Origin: JBBQSV01 sp038213615
GTDB taxonomy: Bacteria; Patescibacteriota; Saccharimonadia; Saccharimonadales; OMJO01
Length of the DNA stretch: 41,850 nucleotides
Reading direction: 5' to 3'
Assembly: GCA_038213615.1 (NCBI GenBank)
Contig: JBBQSV010000003.1
Span: forward strand, 1 to 41,850
Below the pieces are notes generated by a model. That model saw only the letters and a list, made by a program, of their open reading frames with translations. It was not told where the DNA came from and made no database searches. Shown here piece after piece: positions 1 to 7,090 of this stretch (the stretch's first letter is position 1; each line of letters begins with the position of its first letter). Both the position numbers and the translations under genes were made by a program.

Positions 1-105
1 TACGACTTTTTCGGCACCACCACCTATAAGCCAGTCATGCGCAATCGCCACCTTTGGCGGCGATTTGGAAGTTGGAAGTTGGAATCTAGATGCTGGTGAA
101 TTCAT
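1..105 (-). CDS. Glycosyltransferase, N-terminal fragment (runs off the window)
   Basis: The minus strand from position 105 stays open to the window edge (35 codons). From about residue 18 it reads KVAIAHDWLIGGGAEKVV, the usual opening of GT4-type glycosyltransferases (HDW followed by a Gly-rich turn and AEKV), which transfer sugars from nucleotide donors onto lipid-linked glycans at the cytoplasmic membrane face. The ATG at 103-105 overlaps the TGA of the upstream four-helix-bundle gene (ATGA), suggesting translational coupling. The first 17 residues do not look like the family and derive from a CCAACTT tandem repeat; GTG at 49-51 would give the standard N-terminus and may be the ancestral start. 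The family assignment rests on this short motif only. Confidence 0.72.
   Translation of the reverse strand, partial: MNSPASRFQLPTSKSPPKVAIAHDWLIGGGAEKVV
62..91. repeat. Short tandem repeat (GGAAGTT units) at the 3' side of the four-helix-bundle gene
   Basis: The plus strand shows consecutive units resembling GGAAGTT (TTGGAAGTTGGAAGTTGGAA). It lies inside the extra N-terminal codons of the glycosyltransferase gene. With the AGAT-rich tract at 480-507 it brackets the four-helix-bundle gene. Confidence 0.6.
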
Positions 106-488
106 TTCAGGGGTCTCATAAAAGCATTAAGTAATTTCTGGCAGGAAGTTATCTGTTCCAGTATATCGGCTGTAGAGTCAGGAGTTGTGTAATTTAGCCT
201 TTGACTCAGATATACAAAGTTCTTTGTCTCTAGTAACGAACCATAAGCAATTGTATAAAACTGCAACTTGTCTTTTGATGTTCGCCTACCAAAACCTTCG
301 GCTATGTTTGCCGATACAGAAGCTGTTGCTCTTTTGATTTGGCTTGTCAAACCATAAATCTCACTTGTTGGGAAGGCTTTGGCTAGGCCGTAAACCATCA
401 CTGCCAATGTTTGGGCTTCTTGCCAAACGGTAAGTTGTTCGAAAGAAATGATCTTGCTGGCATTGCTCTGCGGTTTGCTATCTTCCAT
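102..488 (-). CDS. Four-helix bundle protein (23S rRNA intervening-sequence family, S23/avd-like)
   Basis: 128 residues, the normal size for this family (TIGR02436/PF05635). Seen: the F-E-x-L-x-V-W-x-x-A opening around residues 16-25, the hallmark SxxIAEGFGRR segment near residues 58-68, and helical content throughout. The family was first found in 23S rRNA intervening sequences and also occurs alone; a related fold (Avd) is the accessory protein of diversity-generating retroelements. Its molecular role as a solo protein is not settled. Here it sits between a sugar transferase (21 bases upstream) and a glycosyltransferase (4-base overlap). The start codon lies within an AGAT-rich repeat. No reverse transcriptase or variable repeat is visible nearby, so a retroelement is not supported. 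Confidence 0.9.
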   Translation of the reverse strand: MEDSKPQSNASKIISFEQLTVWQEAQTLAVMVYGLAKAFPTSEIYGLTSQIKRATASVSANIAEGFGRRTSKDKLQFYTIAYGSLLETKNFVYLSQRLNYTTPDSTADILEQITSCQKLLNAFMRPLK

Positions 489-507
489 CTTCTATCTACT
501 ATCTTCC
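480..507. repeat. Purine/pyrimidine-biased AGAT-type repeat across a start codon
   Basis: Read on the minus strand this is a run of GAAGAT, AGTAGATAG, AAGATGGAAGATAG units covering the ribosome-binding region, start codon and first codons of the four-helix-bundle gene. Such repeats are prone to slippage and may mark the edge of an inserted cassette. Confidence 0.6.
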
Positions 508-509
508 GA

Positions 510-1940
510 TCAGTTGCCTTGCAGAATTACTCGGATGGTTTTTAGCAAAATGCTGATATCTAGCCAAAAGCTCCAGTTCTGCACATAGTAAACATCAAGT
601 TGGCGGCGCTCTTCGAAATTAATACTCCGGCGACCGGACACCTGGGCCAGGCCGGTTAGCCCAGATTTAACACTCAAAATAGCGTTACGCTTGGCATGGG
701 CATCGAGCTCGCGGGGCACTAAGGCGCGTGGGCCAACTAGGCTTAGGTCACCCTTGATAACGTTGAACAGCTGGGGCAATTCATCTAGACTGGTACGTCG
801 CAGAATTCGGCCAAAGGTCGTCAGACGGGGGTCGTTGGCCAGGTAGTCACCGTTGGCCCGGAACTTTTTGGCTAGTTCTGGTTTGCCCATTTTGGCAAAG
901 CCTTCTTCCGGCAGTAGCCCGTTGTATTTAATCTTTAGGGTTCTGAATTTAAACACCCGGAACTTTTGGTCGAACCTGGTTAGTCGCTCTTGGCGAAAAA
1001 ACACCGGCCCGCGGCCCGTTAACTTTTGTAGGATAGCCACCAGTAGGAATATCGGCGAGGCGATGATGATCAGCAGACTGCCCACCAACAAATCGAACAA
1101 CCTTTTCACCACTCGCCCCCAGCCCAGTAATGGTGTTTGATGGACGGCGATGACCGGGATAGACGACCTAAACAGCTCTACATTAATATTACCCACAAAC
1201 AGCCCAGCGTTACCGGGGATAAACCGGTAGGCAATATGGTGGCCCTGGGCATAGTTTAGTACGGCGTCATTCTGCACCGAGTCAGAATACAACTCAGTCT
1301 GCACGATGCCATTAATATTGTCTGATCCAATAGCCTTGCAGGCCGTTTCAAAATCTTTGTATATCTTAAGTCCAGTTTCTTTGAGAGAGATGTTGGCCCC
1401 TCCGACTACGCCAACTATGGCATAACCCGATCGGCGACTATCGCTCAGCGAACCAACTAGTTCCTTCGTGATCTCAGTGTCGCCCACCAACAAAATATTC
1501 GTTATGCCGTAGCCAAAGCGCTGCACAATTATTTTCAGTACCCTGGCTAGGCTACGAAAAATCAGCAAGAATAAAAACGCCAGTACGAATCCATAGATCG
1601 GTACTAGCCTAGCGGGCAATATTGGTTTGGGTGCCAAAAAGTCCCAGAACACCACAAACAGCATGCCGATGAATGAACCGACCAACAGCCTGCCAGCTTC
1701 GTTAAACCGTTTTTCGTGGATCGATTCGTTGTATAGCCCTAACAGCGTAAAAACTAGTATCCAAAAAGGCAGTAGTACCAAAAATACGCCAATGTAGGTT
1801 CGGGCGTGGACCTGAGCTTCTAGGGCTTTATGACTAAGTGTTACGCGCAGTATGTAGGCAGTGGCAAAGGCTGCCACGAGCGCCAGGCTGTCGCCGACAA
1901 CTAGCAAAAAGTTGTGCACTAATGAGTAGTTATTTTTCAT
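510..1940 (-). CDS. Polyprenyl-phosphate sugar-1-phosphate transferase (WcaJ/WbaP type)
   Basis: 476 residues, typical for exopolysaccharide polyprenyl glycosylphosphotransferases that start a glycan repeat unit by moving a sugar-1-phosphate from a UDP-sugar to undecaprenyl phosphate. Seen in order: four or five N-terminal membrane segments (about residues 10-135), a central Rossmann-like domain (about 145-260), one further membrane segment near 280-300, and the C-terminal catalytic Bac_transf domain with FFRQERLTRF, FKFRTL, LRRTSLDELPQLFNVI and LSLVGPRAL. Start ATG at 1940; a -10 box (TAGTAT) lies 8 bases upstream, so the mRNA is probably leaderless. Substrate sugar cannot be read from sequence. 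Followed by the four-helix-bundle and glycosyltransferase genes as one operon. Confidence 0.94.
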   Translation of the reverse strand: MKNNYSLVHNFLLVVGDSLALVAAFATAYILRVTLSHKALEAQVHARTYIGVFLVLLPFWILVFTLLGLYNESIHEKRFNEAGRLLVGSFIGMLFVVFWDFLAPKPILPARLVPIYGFVLAFLFLLIFRSLARVLKIIVQRFGYGITNILLVGDTEITKELVGSLSDSRRSGYAIVGVVGGANISLKETGLKIYKDFETACKAIGSDNINGIVQTELYSDSVQNDAVLNYAQGHHIAYRFIPGNAGLFVGNINVELFRSSIPVIAVHQTPLLGWGRVVKRLFDLLVGSLLIIIASPIFLLVAILQKLTGRGPVFFRQERLTRFDQKFRVFKFRTLKIKYNGLLPEEGFAKMGKPELAKKFRANGDYLANDPRLTTFGRILRRTSLDELPQLFNVIKGDLSLVGPRALVPRELDAHAKRNAILSVKSGLTGLAQVSGRRSINFEERRQLDVYYVQNWSFWLDISILLKTIRVILQGN

Positions 1941-1947
1941 GAGAAGC

Positions 1948-1954
1948 TATACTA
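1948..1954. promoter_or_regulatory. Overlapping divergent -10 boxes
   Basis: The plus strand has TATACT at 1948-1953 and the minus strand TAGTAT at 1949-1954, facing the O-antigen ligase-like gene (ATG 15 bases away) and the sugar transferase gene (ATG 8 bases away). The two promoters share the same bases, so they probably compete. No clear -35 boxes were seen. Confidence 0.5.
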
Positions 1955-1968
1955 AATTGTAACACTCT

Positions 1969-3267
1969 ATGAGCCGTATAACTGATCATCAAACCAAAGT
2001 CGCCCGACTACTATCGCTGACCATTGCCATTATCCTGGTGGCACTGCCATTTAGCGCTCTACTGACAACTTGGTTGGCTAGCTCGCTAGGGCACCGCTAC
2101 CTGTTGGTTTTGTGGAAAGAGATTGTGATAGTGGCCTGTCTGCCGTTTGCCGCCTACTTACTGCTTACCAACGATCGGCTCAAGAAACTGGTGTTCAAAG
2201 ACCGGGTGTTTGGGTTGATGCTGGCCTACCTGGCACTGCACGTTCTGAGGGGCTTGTCGGCGCTGACTGGACATAGTGTTACCACGTCGGCTCTAAACTA
2301 CGGGCTGATAATTAACCTGCGGTTTTTTGGCCTGTTTGCCATCTGCTACGTAGTGGCTAGCCAGGATGATCTACTTAGGCGGTACTGGTACAAGCTACTA
2401 GTTTACCCCTCTATTGGGGCGGTGGTATTTGGCTTACTGCAAAAGCTAGTATTGCCACGAGATTTTCTGCGCCATTTTGGCTACGGCCAGGGTAGTTTGC
2501 CAGTCTACCAAACCGTTGATCAAAAGCTGGATTACACCCGCCTGCAGTCAACTCTGCGCGGTGCCAACCCGCTGGGGGCTTATTTGATTATGCCAATTAC
2601 GGCTTACCGCTACGTAAACTCTAGGCTCAAACAAGCCATGCTGCTGATTGCCGGACTAGCCGTACTATTCTTTAGCTATTCGCGCTCCGCCTGGTTGGGG
2701 TTAGCTGTGTCTTTGGCGGTCATGACCTGGGCAGGGGTTAGATCAAAATATGTTCGGCGTTGGTTCTTGATTGCCGCTGTCGCCGGTACCGTTTTGCTCG
2801 GTTTGGTATTGGTTGTTGGCCGTCATAACAGGTTGCTGGAAAACACCGCTTTTCATACCGACCAGACCTCGCATTCGGCCAAGAGTTCTAATGCTAGTCG
2901 GCTGTCGGCTATAAAGTCTGGGATGCATGATGTTGTGCATGAACCACTTGGACGTGGTCCTGGTACAGCTGGGCCCGCCTCGGTCATCAATCATCACCCA
3001 CGCATTGCCGAGGATTATTATTTGCAAATTGGGCAAGAGGTCGGCGTGTTTGGGCTGATAATATTCTTAGCCATAAATATATTTGTGGGCCTGGGCCTGT
3101 GGCAACGGCGGGATCAAAAACTAGCATTATTACTTTTTTGTACGTTGGCTGGGATTAGTTTGGTTAACTTGATTTCACATGCCTGGACAGACGAGACTTT
3201 GTCATTGATCTGGTGGGGCTTAGCTGGTTTGGCGCTTGCGCCACATCAGACGAAACGGATGGTATAA
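1969..3267 (+). CDS. O-antigen ligase / Wzy polymerase-family membrane protein
   Basis: 432 residues with about ten or eleven hydrophobic segments. The family signature is in the second half: RLQSTLRGANPLGAYLIMP near residues 190-208, FSYSRSAWLGLAVSL near 228-242, then a polar periplasmic-type loop (about 280-345) with GRGPGTAG, as in the PF04932 family. These proteins join or polymerise lipid-linked glycans outside the membrane. Divergent from the sugar transferase gene, so both halves of the glycan locus start from one intergenic region. No Shine-Dalgarno site precedes the ATG. Ligase and polymerase cannot be told apart from sequence. Confidence 0.85.
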   Translation: MSRITDHQTKVARLLSLTIAIILVALPFSALLTTWLASSLGHRYLLVLWKEIVIVACLPFAAYLLLTNDRLKKLVFKDRVFGLMLAYLALHVLRGLSALTGHSVTTSALNYGLIINLRFFGLFAICYVVASQDDLLRRYWYKLLVYPSIGAVVFGLLQKLVLPRDFLRHFGYGQGSLPVYQTVDQKLDYTRLQSTLRGANPLGAYLIMPITAYRYVNSRLKQAMLLIAGLAVLFFSYSRSAWLGLAVSLAVMTWAGVRSKYVRRWFLIAAVAGTVLLGLVLVVGRHNRLLENTAFHTDQTSHSAKSSNASRLSAIKSGMHDVVHEPLGRGPGTAGPASVINHHPRIAEDYYLQIGQEVGVFGLIIFLAINIFVGLGLWQRRDQKLALLLFCTLAGISLVNLISHAWTDETLSLIWWGLAGLALAPHQTKRMV

Positions 3268-3268
3268 T
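3260..3268 (+). promoter_or_regulatory. Extended -10 promoter before the GtrA gene
   Basis: TGG followed by a perfect TATAAT, overlapping the stop codon of the preceding gene. The predicted start of transcription is about 13 bases before ATG 3288. No matching -35 is seen, as is usual for extended -10 promoters. Confidence 0.65.
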
Positions 3269-3287
3269 ACGAACAAAGAGCGAAAAT

Positions 3288-3785
3288 ATGTTCAAACTAC
3301 GAGCAAAACAAAAACAAGAAGTTAAACGCATAACCGAATACTTATTTAGCGGCGGTGCCTATTTTTGGTCTGGCTACCTAGCTTTTTTTGCTTTCGACAA
3401 AGGCCTACACCTGTCGCTGTGGTGGGCCAAGCTGGCGGCCAACATGATTGGCTGGCTAGTCAACTATAGCCTGCAGCGCTACTGGGTATTCAATAATCCT
3501 TCGCTGGCCAAACATCAAACCCAGGTAACTACACGCTACGCTATCATTACCATCTTGAATTTTGGGATAGACTACGTTATTGTGGCCAGCCTCAGGTCCG
3601 TGGGCCTAACTCCGTACTTGGGCCAGTTTGTGTCATCCGGTTTCTTTACCGTTTGGAATTATTTTTGGTACCGGTTCTGGGTGTTCCCAGATAAGTTCAC
3701 TCACCCGCACCATGGCCGACCACGAATTCGGGTGGCTCACCAACCGCACGGTTCTAGTGCTTACCATCACATGAGGAGTGCCTAA
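3288..3785 (+). CDS. GtrA-like membrane protein
   Basis: 165 residues with four hydrophobic segments (about residues 18-38, 45-62, 85-105, 115-132), matching the GtrA fold. Family hallmarks seen: an early GGxxFWSGYLAFFAF segment, NMIGWLVNYSLQRYWVF, and a late FFTVWNYFWYRFWVF. GtrA proteins are thought to move undecaprenyl-linked sugars across the membrane, which fits the surrounding glycan genes. ATG 3288 is preferred over an earlier in-frame start because of the promoter at 3260-3268 and because the upstream residues do not fit the family. The C-terminal tail is rich in His and Arg, which is unusual. Confidence 0.88.
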   Translation: MFKLRAKQKQEVKRITEYLFSGGAYFWSGYLAFFAFDKGLHLSLWWAKLAANMIGWLVNYSLQRYWVFNNPSLAKHQTQVTTRYAIITILNFGIDYVIVASLRSVGLTPYLGQFVSSGFFTVWNYFWYRFWVFPDKFTHPHHGRPRIRVAHQPHGSSAYHHMRSA

Positions 3786-3786
3786 A

Positions 3787-4239
3787 ATGAGCGAGGTAGT
3801 TCGCCCCACCAAGAAGCAAAAAGAGATTTTGGATTTTATAGCCAGTTTTATTACTCAGCATGGCTACAGCCCTAGCTACCGCGAGATTATGGGCTCGCTC
3901 AACTACACCTCTGTAGCCACCGTGTCATTGCACGTTAACAGCCTTATCAAACGGGGTCATTTAGTTAAGCGCGATCATTCGGCTAGGTCGCTAGAGGTTG
4001 TATCGCCCGGTGATTCAGTCGTCAAAGTCACCTCCAATCAAGTCAAGCCCGGCGAGGAAAAATGGCTAGTCGGAAAAGTAGAACACTTCCTAAAAGACTT
4101 AGAATCGGCCCAGGTTCCAGAACAAGGCAAACTAGACCAAGCCTATGTCTTGGTTGGCGCTATGAAGGTTCTAGGGCTGGACGGCGCGGCCCAGTCGTTT
4201 ATACCCAGGCTCAGTGCCCTAAAGAAGAAAGCGGGTTAG
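3787..4239 (+). CDS. LexA-type winged-helix protein without a peptidase domain
   Basis: 150 residues. Residues 1-70 match the LexA DNA-binding domain (TKKQKEILDFIASFITQHGY, then SYREIMGSLNYTSVATVSLHVNSLIKRGHL, then a basic ARSLEV wing). The second half (75-150) is a helical region with nothing like the S24 Ser-Lys autoprotease, so RecA-triggered self-cleavage cannot occur. ATG 3787 is chosen because GAGGAG lies about nine bases upstream; a GTG at 3778 is also open. It overlaps nothing but starts one base after the GtrA stop. It probably represses or tunes genes by another signal; the target is unknown. The next gene (ABC ATPase) starts 10 bases later. Confidence 0.82.
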   Translation: MSEVVRPTKKQKEILDFIASFITQHGYSPSYREIMGSLNYTSVATVSLHVNSLIKRGHLVKRDHSARSLEVVSPGDSVVKVTSNQVKPGEEKWLVGKVEHFLKDLESAQVPEQGKLDQAYVLVGAMKVLGLDGAAQSFIPRLSALKKKAG

Positions 4240-4242
4240 AAT
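4237..4242 (+). promoter_or_regulatory. -10 box giving a leaderless ABC transporter mRNA
   Basis: TAGAAT overlaps the TAG stop of the LexA-type gene and ends 6 bases before ATG 4249, placing the transcription start at or next to the start codon. No Shine-Dalgarno site lies between. Confidence 0.5.
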
Positions 4243-4248
4243 AGAACT

Positions 4249-5145
4249 ATGTCTGCTGCTATCAAATTGATTGGCGTTACCAAAACCTACGGCCGTAGCC
4301 GCGGTGTGACTAATCTGGACTTCGACGTGGAAAAGGGCACAGTGTTCGGATTCTTGGGGCCCAACGGTGCCGGCAAAAGCACCACCATAAACATGTTGAT
4401 AGACTTGATTCGGCCCAGCAAGGGGCAGATCAACATATTGGGTCTGAGTAGCACCCGCGACAGTGTGGCGATTCACAAACGCATTGGCTACCTGACTGGC
4501 GACATGTCGCTAGACGAAAGCCTAACCGGCCGGCAACAACTAGAGTATTTTGCCAATCTACATGGTGGTGTGCCAGAGCGTCGGATTCGTGAACTGGCCA
4601 AAGTTTTAGAGTTAGATCTAAACCGTAAAATCAAAACGTTATCACGTGGCAATCGTCAAAAGGTCGGACTCGTCTCGGCCCTAATGCACGACCCCGAACT
4701 CTTGATACTAGATGAACCAACTACTGGGTTGGACCCACTTATTCAGGCCCAATTCAACAAGATTATTCTGAACAATAAAAAGCGTGGTCGGACTACCTTT
4801 TTATCGTCGCACTTGCTAAGTGAGGTTCAGGAAATATGTGATCACGTGGCTTTTATTGGCGAGGGCAAGATTTTGGCTATTCAGGATATGAACGACATTG
4901 CAGCCGGCGCTCCCAAGCGCATACACGTGGTGTCGACCGACCTCAAACTGCTGGCCAGCCTAAAGAAACTGCCCAATACCAAGGTAAGCAAATCTACCCA
5001 CCGGACAATAGATCTGACTTACGCTGGTGACGTCAATCCACTGGTTAAACTACTGGCTAAACACCGGGTCGTTGACGTAACTATTCAAGATGCCGACTTA
5101 GAAAGTGTCTTCATGGAGCATTACAAAAGGGGCAAAAATGTTTAA
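4249..5145 (+). CDS. ABC-2 exporter ATPase subunit
   Basis: 298 residues. Walker A GPNGAGKS at residues 37-44, a signature loop LSRGNRQ at 131-137 (the degenerate form common in this CcmA-like subfamily instead of LSGGQ), Walker B LLILDEP at 151-157, and a D-loop TGLDP. Residues 220-298 form the extra C-terminal domain found in single-polypeptide ABC-2 ATPases. It powers the permease encoded immediately downstream (8-base overlap). The substrate is unknown; ABC-2 pairs export peptides, lipids or drugs. Confidence 0.95.
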   Translation: MSAAIKLIGVTKTYGRSRGVTNLDFDVEKGTVFGFLGPNGAGKSTTINMLIDLIRPSKGQINILGLSSTRDSVAIHKRIGYLTGDMSLDESLTGRQQLEYFANLHGGVPERRIRELAKVLELDLNRKIKTLSRGNRQKVGLVSALMHDPELLILDEPTTGLDPLIQAQFNKIILNNKKRGRTTFLSSHLLSEVQEICDHVAFIGEGKILAIQDMNDIAAGAPKRIHVVSTDLKLLASLKKLPNTKVSKSTHRTIDLTYAGDVNPLVKLLAKHRVVDVTIQDADLESVFMEHYKRGKNV

Positions 5146-5929
5146 GTCAGTATTGTCGAAGACCATTTACGAAAAGCGCTGGGGATTGTTTTGGTGGAGC
5201 CTGACCATGTTCGTGTTCACCTTGCTTGTGGTATGGCTATTCCCAACGTTTCGCGACTCGTTTGGCCAGACACTAAAAAACGTCCCCGATTCTCTAAAAT
5301 CGGTCTTGGGCCAAGCCGCTGACTACCAACGGCTGGACGGTTTTTTGCAGCTGCAAGTGTTCATGCAAATGATCTTTGTGACGTTTATTTACGGCATTGT
5401 TTTGTTCACCGGCTTGTTGGCTGGCGACGAAAGTAGTGGCACCCTGCAAACTCTTTTAGCCCAACCGGTTAGTCGCACCAAAGTTTATTTTCAAAAACTG
5501 ATCGCCGGCGCCATCCTGCTAGGCATAGTTAGCCTGGTGATGTTCGTTGGCGTAGCAGCTGGGGTACTGCTGATACACGATCACGTGAACTGGCTACGAT
5601 TGCTAGAGGCCACCGGCATGCAGTGGCTAGTCAGTTTGGTATTGTCGCTGCTTGGGTATTCCATTGGCGCCATGAGCGGCAAGCGGGGAGTCGCCGGAGC
5701 CATGGCCGGACTATACGCGTTTGTGGCTTACATGGTGTTTACTGTGTCTGGCACAGCGAAATTTCTAAAAATACCCAACTACTTTTCACCGTTTAAATAT
5801 CTGGCCAGCCCGCGAATACTAGATGCCGGCATTAGCTGGCCTAATGTCATCGGGCTTAGCTTAATCTGTTTGGGGTTAGCTGTGCTAGGATGGGGAGTGT
5901 TCACTAAGCGGGATATTTATCCAAAATGA
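5138..5929 (+). CDS. ABC-2 exporter permease subunit
   Basis: 263 residues, six predicted membrane segments, with the ABC-2 layout: cytoplasmic N-terminus, first helix near residues 18-38, then a soluble stretch, and the GDESSGTLQTLLAQPVSRTK segment (about 100-120), which is the conserved coupling region of the ABC2_membrane_2 family. ATG 5138 is preferred because it gives the normal N-terminus; it overlaps the end of the ATPase gene by 8 bases, so translation is probably coupled. It ends in ATGA overlapping uppP. Confidence 0.92.
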   Translation: MFKSVLSKTIYEKRWGLFWWSLTMFVFTLLVVWLFPTFRDSFGQTLKNVPDSLKSVLGQAADYQRLDGFLQLQVFMQMIFVTFIYGIVLFTGLLAGDESSGTLQTLLAQPVSRTKVYFQKLIAGAILLGIVSLVMFVGVAAGVLLIHDHVNWLRLLEATGMQWLVSLVLSLLGYSIGAMSGKRGVAGAMAGLYAFVAYMVFTVSGTAKFLKIPNYFSPFKYLASPRILDAGISWPNVIGLSLICLGLAVLGWGVFTKRDIYPK

Positions 5930-6804
5930 CATTTTTTCAGGCTATTATCTTAGGGCTTTTGCAGGGTGTTACCGAGCTGTTTCCGATTTCTAGCTTGGGT
6001 CACTCCGTGCTGCTAACTTCATTATTTGGCTGGCACAATCTAACTACTGCTCAGGCCGGAGGGGAATCATCGTTCTTGGCTTTTTTGGTGATGATGCACC
6101 TGGCTACGGCATTGGCCCTACTGGTTTATTACCGCCGCGAATGGGTCAAGATTATCAAAGGTTTCTTTAGCTCACTGAAGAACCGCAGCGCCAAACAATC
6201 CAATGAAAAGCTGGCCTGGCTGCTGATCATCGCCACCATCCCAGCCGGGCTGACGGGGATTATCTTTGAGCACGTGTTGCGCACCCAGTTTGCCAAACCT
6301 ATTGCTGCTTCAGTATTTTTGATCATCAACGGCTTTATTCTACTGGCTGGCCAATCGGCTCAAAAGAAGGCTAGTCAAACCAAAAGTGATTCTAGCCTAG
6401 AGACCACTACCACAAACCTGGGCCAAAAGATTAGTTTTGGCCGGGCGCTAATAGTAGGTGTGGCTCAAGTGGGTGCGCTGATGGCTGGCATTAGCCGCTC
6501 GGGCATCACCATGGTGGGCGGCCTGTTTAGCGGGCTGGATTATCAGGACTCTGCCAGGTTCTCGTTCTTTTTGGCTACACCCATCATTCTAGCGGCTGGC
6601 ATTTACAAGTTACCAGACTTTTTTGGTCCACTTGCCGACGGTGTTCGGGGTCAGATTCTAGCTGGCAGTGTGGTGGCGGCCATAGCTGCCTACTTTTCCA
6701 TACGCTTTTTGGATAAGTACTTCCAAAACAAAAGCCTCAAACCTTTTGCCTATTACTGCCTGGCATTTGGCAGCCTGATGCTCATCATCAATCTATCCAA
6801 ATAG
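5926..6804 (+). CDS. uppP: Undecaprenyl-diphosphatase UppP (BacA)
   Basis: 292 residues, usual family length, with about eight membrane segments. Both catalytic motifs are visible: the (E/Q)xxxE-P-I-S-S region (GVTELFPISSLGHS, residues 14-27) and the GISRSGITMVGG loop near residue 190, with RFSFFLATPII after it. It dephosphorylates undecaprenyl diphosphate to renew the carrier used for peptidoglycan and surface glycans, fitting the neighbouring glycan locus. Its ATG overlaps the permease TGA (ATGA), so the three genes 4249-6804 form one operon. UppP overproduction gives bacitracin tolerance in other bacteria; the link to the ABC-2 exporter could relate to cell-wall stress but that is inference. 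Confidence 0.96.
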   Translation: MTFFQAIILGLLQGVTELFPISSLGHSVLLTSLFGWHNLTTAQAGGESSFLAFLVMMHLATALALLVYYRREWVKIIKGFFSSLKNRSAKQSNEKLAWLLIIATIPAGLTGIIFEHVLRTQFAKPIAASVFLIINGFILLAGQSAQKKASQTKSDSSLETTTTNLGQKISFGRALIVGVAQVGALMAGISRSGITMVGGLFSGLDYQDSARFSFFLATPIILAAGIYKLPDFFGPLADGVRGQILAGSVVAAIAAYFSIRFLDKYFQNKSLKPFAYYCLAFGSLMLIINLSK

Positions 6805-6845
6805 TGTTGATAAACACAACATGTAGCGTAAGCGTAACGTGCTAC

Positions 6846-6851
6846 TATACT
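6846..6851 (+). promoter_or_regulatory. Possible -10 box for the riboswitch transcript
   Basis: TATACT about 10-15 bases before the start of the riboswitch fold. No convincing -35 box, so this is a weak assignment. Confidence 0.35.
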
Positions 6852-6857
6852 AGATAT

Positions 6858-7078
6858 TAACAACCAAACCGGAATCAGGTGTAATTCCTGAGCTGTGCCG
6901 CAACTGTAATGTGCCCCCTGAAAAGGGAAAAGAGCAGCCAGAGCAACGAATTTATTTCGTTCTCTGCGCGATGAGGAAAACCGTTGGTTGTCCTCATAAG
7001 CCGAAGGTGCTAAGCCAGACACGGTTCTAAAAGTCTCCCGAGCAGGAGCGGCTGTATTATTCGCAGTACTGCTTGGGC
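6858..7078 (+). ncRNA. Cobalamin riboswitch with expression platform
   Basis: The core matches the cobalamin (B12) riboswitch: GGAATCAGGTGTAATTCC, then GAGCTGTGCCGCAACTGTA at about 6889-6907, and the 3' box AAGCCAGACACGG at about 7012-7024. AACCG at 6867-6871 can pair with CGGTT at 7022-7026 to close the fold. The interior holds two hairpins (6940-6965 and 6971-6997). After the aptamer, CCCGAGCAG (7037-7045) can pair with CTGCTTGGG (7069-7077), ending a few bases before the AAGGA ribosome-binding site of the gene at 7091; this suggests translational control. Sequence conservation is good at the core and poor in the interior, so the ligand subclass is uncertain. Confidence 0.82.
6925..6997 (+). 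repeat. Riboswitch interior segment, copy 1
   Basis: 73 bases starting GGGAAAAGAGCAGCC and ending GTTGTCCTCAT, forming two hairpins inside the cobalamin riboswitch. It is matched by copy 2 at 8237-8309 (61 of 73 identical by hand alignment, no gaps). Confidence 0.85.
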
Positions 7079-7090
7079 TACAAGGACAGT

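Noticed and set aside
102..488. Diversity-generating retroelement suggested by the Avd-like fold
   Set aside because: No reverse transcriptase, template repeat or variable repeat seen within the window.
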